From Campylobacterota bacterium (lineage in GTDB: Bacteria > Campylobacterota > Campylobacteria > Campylobacterales > Sulfurospirillaceae), in NCBI GenBank assembly GCA_013151055.1, contig JAADIZ010000013.1, positions 1 to 34,742 on the forward strand: a DNA stretch of 34,742 bases. Direction: 5' to 3'. Of this stretch, positions 10,097 to 19,097 are shown in pieces. The first letter of the stretch is position 1. Each line of letters starts with the position of its first letter. A program made the translations under genes and the position numbers. Under the pieces are notes generated by a model. It was not told the DNA's origin. It worked only from the letters and a program-made list of their open reading frames with translations, and did not search any database.

Positions 10097-11041
10097 TTAC
10101 AATATCTCATTTAATGCCATATATTCAGCTCGTTCAAGTAAATCTTTAGCACCTCTGTCTATCATTTTGAATGCTAATTTTTTACCTATACCTTTATATT
10201 CATCTTTTTTAATCTGTTTTCTCTCTCTTAGTATTTCAGTACCATCTGGCAAACCTATAATACAAGATATATCTATAGTATCGCCATTTACCATTGCATT
10301 TATACCAATTGGTACTTGACAACCACCTTCTAAAACTCTTACAAAATCCCTCTCTATTGTGGTTTCTATGATAGCATTTTCATCATTTAATACTGACACT
10401 AATGTTTCTACATCAAGATTATTAGTTATCTCAATTCCAAGAGCTGCTTGTCCGCTAGCTGGCGTCATGATGCTTGTATCTATCGGCGAAAAATACTTCA
10501 CTTCATTTTCTAGTCCAAGTCTTTTTATGCCAGCACTTGCCAAAATGATAGCGTCGTATTGTCCCTCTTTTAGCTTTCTAATTCTTGTATTTACATTACC
10601 TCTTAGATTTTTGATCACTAAATCAGATCTCATTTCTAGAAGTTGCATCCTTCTTCTTAGACTCGTAGTTCCTACAATAGCACCATCTGGAAGTTCATCC
10701 AAACTTTTATACTTTTGGGACAACATAGCATCCCTAACATCTGCTCTTTTTGTGATAACAGCTAATTTCAATCCATCAGGAAACTCCATAGGAACATCTT
10801 TTAAGCTATGCACTGCAAGATGTGACTCACCTCTTAGCATAGACTCTTCTAACTCTTTTGTAAAAAGCCCTTTTCCTCCTATCTTTGCTAGTGGAGTATC
10901 TAGTATTTTATCGCCTTTTGTGAGCATTTCAAGAAGTTCTACACTTAAGCCTTCATGAGCATTCATCAAAACTTTTTTGACATGTTCGGATTGCCAAAGG
11001 GCAAGTTTGCTTTTTCTAGTTGCTATTACCAAACTGTCCAT
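10097..11041 (-). CDS. hemC: Hydroxymethylbilane synthase (porphobilinogen deaminase)
   Basis: '[18 protein letters not shown]', '[15 protein letters not shown]', '[16 protein letters not shown]', '[12 protein letters not shown]', '[10 protein letters not shown]' cofactor Cys. Confidence 0.97.
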   Translation of the reverse strand: MDSLVIATRKSKLALWQSEHVKKVLMNAHEGLSVELLEMLTKGDKILDTPLAKIGGKGLFTKELEESMLRGESHLAVHSLKDVPMEFPDGLKLAVITKRADVRDAMLSQKYKSLDELPDGAIVGTTSLRRRMQLLEMRSDLVIKNLRGNVNTRIRKLKEGQYDAIILASAGIKRLGLENEVKYFSPIDTSIMTPASGQAALGIEITNNLDVETLVSVLNDENAIIETTIERDFVRVLEGGCQVPIGINAMVNGDTIDISCIIGLPDGTEILRERKQIKKDEYKGIGKKLAFKMIDRGAKDLLERAEYMALNEIL

Positions 11042-11043
11042 TC

Positions 11044-11946
11044 TTATTTACCCTCTTTTGCTAATTTTTTGTACAGTGACCTTGTTGGGTCTTTTTTTCC
11101 GTTTACATACAAGGTTGGTGTTCCTCTGACCATCAAATCATTTGCAACTTTCATATCATTTTTAACTCTTTGTAAAATGTCTTTTTTGTTTATATCTTCT
11201 ATTGTTAGATTTGTTTTAAATGCTTTATTAAACTTTTTTAATACATTGGCTTCACCAGCATTTAGAAATTCAAAAGCCTCATTATAAACTCTTGAAGTTA
11301 AATCTTTAAATTTTCCAAGTTTTTCAGCTGCAATTTCTGCTTTTACAACCGAAATACTTCCAGGGTGAATAGACAATGGAAAATAGTAGTAATATAGTGC
11401 AAAGTTTTTATCGTGTTTTTTCATCCAAGAGATCAAGTCTGGTACGAAATCCATACAAAATGGACATAATGGATCACTAAAAAGTATAAGTTTGTTTTTA
11501 GCATTTTTATTGCCTATCAAGAGATGTTCATCATCATAAAGATTAAGGCTAGCTGGAAATGAAAATGAATTTTTTATACTTTTTCCAGTGTTAATATCGA
11601 TAAAATCTTTACTTATGATAGTGCCATTTGAAAATATAATATCTCTAACAGATATAGTTTTATTTTTACTTGGAATTTGCAAATCAATTTTAATAAAATA
11701 TGCTTTCCATTTTTTATTCCAAGGCACCACCTCTTCATGAACCACTTGTACTTTTTTAAATTTATATAATTTATTTGTATTTATAGCTTTACCGATAAAA
11801 TTTATCAACTTTTGTTCGGTAGTTTTACTGCCTGCGCTAGCTAATGTACTACTTATCAGTATTATGCTCAATAATCTCAACATCAATGACATCATCATCT
11901 TTCTCCTTAGTATTAAAATTTTCATATCTATTTTTTTTACCCACAT
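11044..11946 (-). CDS. DsbA/DsbG-like thioredoxin-fold thiol oxidoreductase, periplasmic; true start probably internal near 11883-11898
   Basis: Signal-like N-terminus '[17 protein letters not shown]' and '[16 protein letters not shown]' CXXC (CPFC), plus '[11 protein letters not shown]' cis-Pro loop. Confidence 0.85.
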   Translation of the reverse strand: MWVKKIDMKILILRRKMMMSLMLRLLSIILISSTLASAGSKTTEQKLINFIGKAINTNKLYKFKKVQVVHEEVVPWNKKWKAYFIKIDLQIPSKNKTISVRDIIFSNGTIISKDFIDINTGKSIKNSFSFPASLNLYDDEHLLIGNKNAKNKLILFSDPLCPFCMDFVPDLISWMKKHDKNFALYYYYFPLSIHPGSISVVKAEIAAEKLGKFKDLTSRVYNEAFEFLNAGEANVLKKFNKAFKTNLTIEDINKKDILQRVKNDMKVANDLMVRGTPTLYVNGKKDPTRSLYKKLAKEGK

Positions 11947-12271
11947 TTAAAATTTTTCTTGCAAAAAGTGTTGCAAAAAAACTAAATTGCAACATCAAAC
12001 CTAAAATATCACTAAAAAAGCCTGGCAATATCAACAAAATGGCACCAAGAAGTGAAAAAGCATTTAGTTTTTGAAACTCTTCTATGGAAATTGTTCTATT
12101 GTTTAATGCATTTAAACTCTCAAAAAAAGTATATCTGAAGTTTGCTATCAAACTAAAGCCTATCATAGCAGTTACAATTATCTCCAAAAAAGTAGAAAAT
12201 CCACCGATGGCTGAAGATATTTTTGAGCTAATCATCACTTCTAAAAATATATATAAAATAAAATATATCAA
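11849..12271 (-). CDS. fxsA: FxsA family membrane protein
   Basis: 'LLGAILLILPGFFSDILGLML' and overall hydrophobic pattern typical of FxsA. Confidence 0.85.
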   Translation of the reverse strand: MIYFILYIFLEVMISSKISSAIGGFSTFLEIIVTAMIGFSLIANFRYTFFESLNALNNRTISIEEFQKLNAFSLLGAILLILPGFFSDILGLMLQFSFFATLFARKILNVGKKNRYENFNTKEKDDDVIDVEIIEHNTDK

Positions 12272-13974
12272 GATAAAAGACCTTGTAAAACATCAAAAAT
12301 TTCATCTTTTTTAATTTGTTGTTTTTGCAATGTTTTTCTGTCTATCAACTCAACAACTCCATCTTTAAGTCCTTTTCCAACAACTAAAGCATAAGGAAAG
12401 CCCAAAAGCTCAAAGTCACCCATCTTAAAACCAAATCTCTCTTTACGATCATCAATCAAAACTCTTTTTTTATCCAATCTCTCATACAATTCATTTGCAA
12501 AATTACTTTGTTCTTCATTTTTTATGTTTGAGACTATGATATCAAGTAGATATGGGGCTGTTTGCTTATTCCAAATACAACCTTTTTCATCGTGACTAGC
12601 TTCTATCATGACTGCTACTAATCGGCTAACACCTATGCCATAACACCCCATATAAAAAGGTTGAGATTTTCCATTGTTATCTAAAAATTTAGCTCCCATA
12701 GCTTTTGCATACTTTTGTCCAAGTTGGAAAATGTGACCAACTTCTATACCTTTGGATACATCAAGTTTTTCACCACAATTTAGACAATAATCACTAGCGC
12801 CCACTTGAACTAAATCTTTATATCTAGAGTCTTTAAAATTAAACATGGAAACGCCAATAAAATGATAATTCTCTTCATTCGCACCACAAATAAGATTTTT
12901 TTCTTCTTTTAATTCACTATCTATATAAAATTCTAACTCTTCACCCAAACCAGCAGGACCACAAAAACCAGGGTTAAAACCAGCTAAGCGTACCTCATCT
13001 TCACTTGCATCTACTAATTCCAAGGCTCCACAAGCATTGAGTGCTTTTGTCTCTTGAAGAGTATCACAACCTCTTACAAAAAATGAGATAATTTTTTCTT
13101 CATCTTTGTATATTGCTTTTTTTATCACAGATTTTATCGTATAAAATTCATCAACTTTAAAAAACTCTGCGATATGTCTGATACTGTCTTTAACAGGAGT
13201 TGGAGTGTAAAATTTTGCAAAATCAGCCTCAGGAGGCTCTACTGTAGTCGTCTTTTTAGCTCTTCTTGCTGCTTCTATATTTGCAGCATATTTACATTTT
13301 TTACAAACCACTATGTCATCTTCACCATTATTTGCCAAAACCATAAACTCTTTGCTTCCGCTACCACCTATTGCTCCACTATCAGCATCTACAACTCTAA
13401 AATCAAGCCCTAGTTTTGTAAATACATTTCTGTAAGTCTTTTCCATTAAGTCAAATTCATCTTTTAAAGACTCTATGCTATCATGAAAACTATATCCATC
13501 TTTCATAATAAACTCACGACCTCTTAAAAGTCCAAATCTTGGTCTTGCTTCATCTCTAAATTTAGTAGTTATCTGATAAAGATTTAGAGGAAGTTGTTTG
13601 TAGCTCGTGATTATATTTCTAACGATATCCACAACTACTTCTTCGTGAGTAGGTCCTAGTACAAATTCATTATTTTTCCTATCTCTTAACCTACACAACT
13701 CTTTTCCAAAGACATCATATCTTCCGCTCTGTTTCCATAGCTCGGCATTTGTAACAACACCCATTTGAATCTCTTGAGCTCCAGAGTCATCTAACTCCTC
13801 TTTTACTATATCTCTTATCTTATCTAGCACTATCTTGCCAAGTGGTAAAAAGCTATATAAACCACTTCCACTTTGCTTTACAAAACCGCCTCTTACTAAA
13901 AATTTATGGCTAGGTAGTGTAGCATCTTTTGGTGCATCCTTGGTTGTTGGTGCATAAAGTTTAGAAAATCTCAT
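12268..13974 (-). CDS. proS: Prolyl-tRNA synthetase
   Basis: 'KQSGSGLYSFLPLG', 'GPTHEEVVVDIVRN', 'QITTKFRDEARPRFGLLRGREFIMKDGYSFH', 'GCYGIGVSRLVAVMIE'. Confidence 0.98.
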   Translation of the reverse strand: MRFSKLYAPTTKDAPKDATLPSHKFLVRGGFVKQSGSGLYSFLPLGKIVLDKIRDIVKEELDDSGAQEIQMGVVTNAELWKQSGRYDVFGKELCRLRDRKNNEFVLGPTHEEVVVDIVRNIITSYKQLPLNLYQITTKFRDEARPRFGLLRGREFIMKDGYSFHDSIESLKDEFDLMEKTYRNVFTKLGLDFRVVDADSGAIGGSGSKEFMVLANNGEDDIVVCKKCKYAANIEAARRAKKTTTVEPPEADFAKFYTPTPVKDSIRHIAEFFKVDEFYTIKSVIKKAIYKDEEKIISFFVRGCDTLQETKALNACGALELVDASEDEVRLAGFNPGFCGPAGLGEELEFYIDSELKEEKNLICGANEENYHFIGVSMFNFKDSRYKDLVQVGASDYCLNCGEKLDVSKGIEVGHIFQLGQKYAKAMGAKFLDNNGKSQPFYMGCYGIGVSRLVAVMIEASHDEKGCIWNKQTAPYLLDIIVSNIKNEEQSNFANELYERLDKKRVLIDDRKERFGFKMGDFELLGFPYALVVGKGLKDGVVELIDRKTLQKQQIKKDEIFDVLQGLLS

Positions 13975-13975
13975 T

Positions 13976-15292
13976 TTATTTATTCTCCATCATATTGTTT
14001 TCCATTTGGTATTCACATTTGTACATATTTAATTTTTTTGCCTGATCTTCATTTATATCAAAAATATATTGTACTGCTTGTACTATCACATCAGACTCTG
14101 GTTTTTCGGCTATTTGTTTTAGTTTTATCGTAGGAGTGTGTAAAAAGCCATTGAAAGCGTGGTGGATTATCTTCATTATCTCTTCTCTTTGAGATTCGTC
14201 TATATAGCCTTTTTTTATAGCCCTATTTATCTCATGAGTAGAACAATTTTCAGCCTTACTTCGCATCTCTTTTATTATTGGGTCAATACAAAGTGTTTGA
14301 AGCCATTTAAAAAATTCCATCGTAGCTTTAGAGATGATAGAATACGCAATTTTAGCTTGTTCTTCCCTTTGTGCAATATTTTTACTAACTACCTCTTTTA
14401 AATCATCGACCGCATATATATTTAAATTTTTCATATCAATTGATTCTATATCTCTAGGAATTGCTATATCAAACCAGTACCTATCAAACTCTTTGACTTC
14501 AATCATATCTTTATGTATGATAGTTTTAGGTGCTCCTGTGGCACTGAAGAGCAGTTTGTATCTATTTACATACTCTTGTAATTTTGAATATGGTGCTACG
14601 CTAGCCATTTCACCTAGCTCATCAGCTAATTTCTCTGCACGCTCCATCCCTCTGTTTAAAATTATAACATTTACTCCATTAGCTATAAGATGCTTGGATG
14701 CCAATCTTCCCATCTCTCCAGCACCTATAACCAAAGCTGTATATCCTCCTAAATTGCCAAAAACTTCTTTAGCCTTAGCAACTGCTACACTTGAGATAGA
14801 AATAGAACTTTTAGATATATCTGTATTGCTTCTAACAGACGCTGCACACTTGAAAGCATAGTGCATGGCACGGCTTAGTTTTTGATCACAAAAACCTTTT
14901 TCAAAAGCAAATTTATATGCATCTTTAAGTTGCCCTACTATCTGTGTTTCACCAACAACCAAACTATCAAGTGATGAGATAACTGAAAAAAGATGGTGAA
15001 TTGCACTATTGTCTTCATATATATCACCTCTGTTTTCCAATTCATCTCTTGGAACACCAGAAATTTTTGAAAGCTCTAAAAATATATGACTTGTTGTGCT
15101 TTCGCAATTTGTAACACTAAGTAGTATTTCAACCCTATTGCAGGTTGAGAGGACTATGGATTCATTCGTATGTTCAAAATTATTTAATCTCTCCTGAAAG
15201 AGTGAACGCTTCTCCTCGTTTGAAAGAGATAACTTTTCTCTAATCGCTATATCTGTATTTTTATGAGTAAAACTAATTGTTAGATAATGCAT
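13976..15292 (-). CDS. hemA: Glutamyl-tRNA reductase
   Basis: 'VLSTCNRVEI', 'SSLDSLVVGETQIVGQLKDAYKFA', 'VIGAGEMGRLASKHL', 'FDIAIPRDI'. Confidence 0.97.
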   Translation of the reverse strand: MHYLTISFTHKNTDIAIREKLSLSNEEKRSLFQERLNNFEHTNESIVLSTCNRVEILLSVTNCESTTSHIFLELSKISGVPRDELENRGDIYEDNSAIHHLFSVISSLDSLVVGETQIVGQLKDAYKFAFEKGFCDQKLSRAMHYAFKCAASVRSNTDISKSSISISSVAVAKAKEVFGNLGGYTALVIGAGEMGRLASKHLIANGVNVIILNRGMERAEKLADELGEMASVAPYSKLQEYVNRYKLLFSATGAPKTIIHKDMIEVKEFDRYWFDIAIPRDIESIDMKNLNIYAVDDLKEVVSKNIAQREEQAKIAYSIISKATMEFFKWLQTLCIDPIIKEMRSKAENCSTHEINRAIKKGYIDESQREEIMKIIHHAFNGFLHTPTIKLKQIAEKPESDVIVQAVQYIFDINEDQAKKLNMYKCEYQMENNMMENK

Positions 15293-16188
15293 TAAAAATC
15301 TCTATATATCATTTGAGTAATTATATCACTTAAATGATCATTTTTTTCATCTTTTATACTCTCTAAAGCTTCGCCACCCAATTTCCTTGCATACTCCATA
15401 GAATCATCCAAGCTACAAGTCTCCTTCATTCTATTTTTAATCCACATTCTATCATCTTCATCTAAATCTTTCTTAAACAAACTAAGAAGCTTTTTTTTCT
15501 CATCTGCATCAATTCTTTTATAAAGATACAAATACGGCAACGTAGTCTTTCCTTCTTTAAAATCATGTAAGGACGGCTTGCCGAGTTTATCGCTATCTTG
15601 TGTGATATCAAGAATATCATCTATAACTTGAAAAGCTAAACCTAAATTTTTACCATATATCTCATAAATCTCTACATTTTTACCGCCTAGCATAGCAGCA
15701 CTAGCACTTGAAGCTTCTATTAAAGAAGCTGTTTTTTTATAAATCATGTCTATATATTGCTCTTCATTATCGTTAAATTTTTTGGACAATTCAACATCAA
15801 GCAACTCTCCAGCAGATAAAAGTGCAACAGCATTTGAAACTTTAAAAGCCACATTTTGAGGCAAGGCTGTAAGGGCAGCAAAACCGGTTGAGTAAAGTAT
15901 ATCCCCTAGCATAATAGATGTCTTATCTCCAAAAATTGAATTTATAGACTCTTGCCCCCGTCTAAGCATTGCATCATCTATTACATCATCATGAAGTAAA
16001 CTAGCAGCATGAATAAGCTCTACAATCGCAGCTAGTTTATATGCATCTTCACTTAATCCCGCGATTTTTAGTATCAACTTGGCTCTTAATCTTTTGCCTT
16101 TTGGAATTTTCTCAAATAGCTCTAAGATATATTTATCATCTAATGTCTCTACCATTTGAGTCATCAGTAATTCAACTTTTTCCAACAA
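15292..16188 (-). CDS. ispB: Polyprenyl diphosphate synthase (octaprenyl-type)
   Basis: 'ELIHAASLLHDDVIDDAMLRRG' first Asp-rich motif and 'QVIDDILDIT' second Asp-rich motif. Confidence 0.93.
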   Translation of the reverse strand: MLEKVELLMTQMVETLDDKYILELFEKIPKGKRLRAKLILKIAGLSEDAYKLAAIVELIHAASLLHDDVIDDAMLRRGQESINSIFGDKTSIMLGDILYSTGFAALTALPQNVAFKVSNAVALLSAGELLDVELSKKFNDNEEQYIDMIYKKTASLIEASSASAAMLGGKNVEIYEIYGKNLGLAFQVIDDILDITQDSDKLGKPSLHDFKEGKTTLPYLYLYKRIDADEKKKLLSLFKKDLDEDDRMWIKNRMKETCSLDDSMEYARKLGGEALESIKDEKNDHLSDIITQMIYRDF

Positions 16189-16200
16189 AACTCATTCCTT

Positions 16201-16641
16201 TCACTGTTTTGGTTCTTTAAATTCTATATTCATTCTCTTCATTTCGTCTTTTATGTAAACATTGAAACTAGCCATTTGTTTAGCCTGACTAAAATCTGAA
16301 AAAATAATTAACGCATAAGCTCTACCATTATTATCTCTGCCATCATTTAACAATTTTATTTGAACACTATCAAGCAATCTCTTTTTTTGTAATACATACT
16401 GATGCGGATACTTCATGTATTTCACCAAAAAAATTAAATTTTTATTTGCATATAGCGTCCATCTGAATTTTAAAGCATACTTATTATTTTTACTTTTATC
16501 TTTGCTTTTTTTATCCACAAATATAGTCGCGATTTTATCTTTTTTTAGATTAAAACTATATTGAAAATCCCATAGTTTTTGCTTTTTTGCATAAGATGAA
16601 TCACAAAATAATAAAAAAATTAAAAGGAAAATTTTACTCAT
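16201..16641 (-). CDS. Hypothetical exported protein
   Basis: N-terminal signal-like sequence 'MSKIFLLIFLLFCDSSYA'; overlaps the next upstream gene by 8 nt. Confidence 0.6.
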   Translation of the reverse strand: MSKIFLLIFLLFCDSSYAKKQKLWDFQYSFNLKKDKIATIFVDKKSKDKSKNNKYALKFRWTLYANKNLIFLVKYMKYPHQYVLQKKRLLDSVQIKLLNDGRDNNGRAYALIIFSDFSQAKQMASFNVYIKDEMKRMNIEFKEPKQ

Positions 16642-16915
16642 GCTGAGTTAAAACATCTCCTGTTGCAGTTATAAAAAGAGAATTTTTTCTCTGCAGCATT
16701 TTGTCAGTTTTATTGAATATAATTTCATTTAAGCGAAATTCTAGTTCATTTTCATCTTTGACAAGCTCTTCTAAAAGTAGTTCCATAGCACAGTACCTAT
16801 CAAAAACATTTTCTATGGATTGTTCAGCTAGTGATCTGTTTGCATTATATACTATATCAAAAAACTTGCTCCTAGGGCTACCCATCAAAAAGTCATCTTC
16901 GTCATTTGTAAACAT
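16634..16915 (-). CDS. DUF2018 family protein
   Basis: 93 aa, pattern 'EDDFLMGSPRSKFFDIVYNANRSLAEQSIENVFDRYCAMELLLEE' matches my recollection of the Campylobacterota DUF2018 (HP0242-like) family. Confidence 0.75.
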   Translation of the reverse strand: MFTNDEDDFLMGSPRSKFFDIVYNANRSLAEQSIENVFDRYCAMELLLEELVKDENELEFRLNEIIFNKTDKMLQRKNSLFITATGDVLTQHE

Positions 16916-16974
16916 TTATTTTATCCTTTATTAAAATAAAATTGTAACACATACTTACATAAAAAAATATAAGT

Positions 16975-17000
16975 ACGAAATAAATAAATATTTATTTCGT
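16975..17000. repeat. Interrupted palindrome, 11-bp arms, 4-nt spacer
   Basis: ACGAAATAAAT-aaat-ATTTATTTCGT. Confidence 0.85.
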
Positions 17001-17107
17001 CAATAATTTATATCAAAATAATATGCTAAGAGCTTATCATCGTTATTTTTATTTTTGAATTATACATATTTTGATAAATTTAAGAAAAATACGTGAAACT
17101 TATATAC

Positions 17108-17136
17108 AATACATGTGTATTTACTAACATGTTAGT
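17108..17136. promoter_or_regulatory. Two adjacent operator-like palindromes
   Basis: AATACA-tg-TGTATT (17108-17121) and perfect ACTAACATGTTAGT (17123-17136); centres 15 bp apart. Confidence 0.5.
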
Positions 17137-17182
17137 TGGATATATTCTCACAATTTAAGTCATTTCAATATCGTATTTATGG

Positions 17183-17208
17183 GTAATATGTATTTTTATA
17201 CATATTAC
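17183..17208. repeat. Interrupted palindrome, 11-bp arms, TTTT spacer
   Basis: GTAATATGTAT-TTTT-ATACATATTAC. Confidence 0.85.
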
Positions 17209-17328
17209 TTTATATATAAAAGGTGAATTCAATTTTATAATATTATTCAATTTACTAACAAACATTTTTGATATATTTTAAATGTGAAATATAAATATAT
17301 TTATACTATAGTATTTATATAGGAATAC

Positions 17329-17357
17329 TTGACATTAAATATCTTTTATAGTATAAT
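17329..17357 (+). promoter_or_regulatory. Consensus sigma70 promoter of the metY-rrf2-cysK operon
   Basis: TTGACA (17329-17334), 17-bp spacer, TATAAT (17352-17357). Confidence 0.85.
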
Positions 17358-17404
17358 TCGTCAAAATAATTTATGGGTTACCCTACCCTATTAAAGGAAA
17401 AGTG

Positions 17405-18667
17405 ATGACACAAGAAACTAAGGCACTACACTTTGGATATGATAAAAATGATTTTGGAACGATGTCAGTTCCAATCTATCAAACAACAGCATATGATTTT
17501 GGAACAGCACAAAAGGCTGCAAATCTTTTTGCATTGAAAGAATTGGGACCAATTTATACGAGACTCAATAATCCAACAACAGATATATTTGAAACTAGAA
17601 TTGCTGCAGTTGAAAATGGCGAAGCTGCACTTGCAACTGCAAGTGGACATTCTGCTGTTTTATTCTCTATCTTAAACCTAGCAAGTGCGGGTGATAATAT
17701 AATAGTATCAAACAAAGTATATGGAGGGACAACAACGCTTACAACTCATACACTAAAAAGATTTGGTATTGCTTGTAAAAATTTTGATAGTAGTGATGCT
17801 AGTGATTTGGAAAGTTTAATAGATGATAATACAAAAGTGATATTTTTTGAGTCTCTTTCAAACCCACAAATTGCTATCCCAAATATAGAAAAAATTGTAC
17901 AAATTGCAAACAAATACAATATTATAACAATATGCGATAATACCGTAGCTACTCCTATTTTATTTCAACCATTAAATCACGGCATAGATGTATCAGTTCA
18001 CAGCACAAGTAAATATATCAATGGACAAGGTAATGCACTTGGCGGAGTATTGATTCAAAGAGTTGGTTTAAATGATAAGCTAATAAAAAATGCAAGATAT
18101 CCCGATTTCAATGAGCCAGATGAGAGTTATCATGGACTCATTTATGCCGAATTACCATTTCCGATATTTACTCTTAGGGCAAGGCTAACTTTTATGAGGG
18201 ATTTTGGAGCCACGCCATCTCCATTTAATTCTTGGCTTTTTATACAAGGCTTAGAAACTTTGCATGTAAGAATTAAAGAGCATTCTAAAAATGCTTACAA
18301 AGTGGCTCAATTTTTACAATCACACTCAAAAGTAAAATCTGTTTCATATCCGGGACTAGAGACTGATGCTCAACATCATTTGGCTAAAAAATATTTTAAA
18401 GATGGAATGAGTTCTGGTCTTTTAAATTTTGAAGTAGAAGATTTTGAGTATGCAAAAAAGATTTCAGACTCTACTGAGATATTTAGCGTTGCTGTGAACA
18501 TAGGCGATTCAAAATCTATAATAACACATCCAGCAAGCACTACTCATAGTCAAGTACCGATAGAGGATTTAGAAAAAGCTGGTATAACCCCAGGCTCTAT
18601 CAGGTTGAGCATTGGATTAGAAAATGCGGATGATCTGATAGAAGATTTAACTAAAGCTTTAGGATAG
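17405..18667 (+). CDS. metY: O-acetylhomoserine sulfhydrylase (PLP-dependent Cys/Met metabolism enzyme)
   Basis: 'TKALHFGYD...PIYQTTAYDF...YTRLNNPTTDIFE...ASGHSA...VHSTSKYINGQGNALGG' with PLP lysine; ATG at 17405 preferred over GTG at 17402. Confidence 0.93.
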   Translation: MTQETKALHFGYDKNDFGTMSVPIYQTTAYDFGTAQKAANLFALKELGPIYTRLNNPTTDIFETRIAAVENGEAALATASGHSAVLFSILNLASAGDNIIVSNKVYGGTTTLTTHTLKRFGIACKNFDSSDASDLESLIDDNTKVIFFESLSNPQIAIPNIEKIVQIANKYNIITICDNTVATPILFQPLNHGIDVSVHSTSKYINGQGNALGGVLIQRVGLNDKLIKNARYPDFNEPDESYHGLIYAELPFPIFTLRARLTFMRDFGATPSPFNSWLFIQGLETLHVRIKEHSKNAYKVAQFLQSHSKVKSVSYPGLETDAQHHLAKKYFKDGMSSGLLNFEVEDFEYAKKISDSTEIFSVAVNIGDSKSIITHPASTTHSQVPIEDLEKAGITPGSIRLSIGLENADDLIEDLTKALG

Positions 18668-18670
18668 ATA

Positions 18671-19087
18671 ATGGCTCTTTTAACTAAAAAAAGCATATAC
18701 GGGTTGATGGCAATTTATGAATTGTATAAACATAAAAATGCCAAGCAACCCATTCAGTTAAAAGATATATCTGATAATACTGATATTCCAAAAAATTATC
18801 TAGAACAAATTTTAGCAGAACTAAAAAAAGCAAATTTTATAAACAGCACGAGAGGTGCAAAAGGCGGATATAAATTCGCTGATAATTTACAAGAGCCTTT
18901 GATAAAAGATATCATTATAGTTCTTGATGGACAATTGCACATAAGTAAAGAAAAAACAACAAACCCTATTTTCAATCTCTTTTTTGAAGATTGTGATAAA
19001 AAGCTTATTCAAATGTTTGAAAAACCGCTCTCTCATATGGAAACATATGAGCAAATTTTATCTAATCAGATAAATTATACTATATAA
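18671..19087 (+). CDS. Rrf2 family transcriptional regulator (CymR-like, no Fe-S cysteine triad)
   Basis: 'LLTKKSIYGLMAIYELYKH...IQLKDISDNTDIPKNYLEQILAELKKANFINSTRGAKGGYKF' winged-helix Rrf2 pattern; a single Cys in the protein. Confidence 0.9.
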   Translation: MALLTKKSIYGLMAIYELYKHKNAKQPIQLKDISDNTDIPKNYLEQILAELKKANFINSTRGAKGGYKFADNLQEPLIKDIIIVLDGQLHISKEKTTNPIFNLFFEDCDKKLIQMFEKPLSHMETYEQILSNQINYTI

Positions 19088-19097
19088 AGGAAAAAAC

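Noticed and set aside
10359-10958. Long plus-strand ORF (199 aa) antisense to hemC
   Set aside because: Completely overlaps a strongly supported hemC on the opposite strand; low-complexity Ser/Leu-rich translation typical of an antisense shadow ORF.
14334-14861. 175-aa plus-strand ORF antisense to hemA
   Set aside because: Shadow ORF opposite a well-supported hemA; no domain or RBS recognised.
17359-17404. Riboswitch or T-box leader upstream of metY
   Set aside because: Only about 45 nt separate the -10 from the start codon; a small GGGTTACCC inverted motif is present but there is no room for a known SAM riboswitch or T-box.
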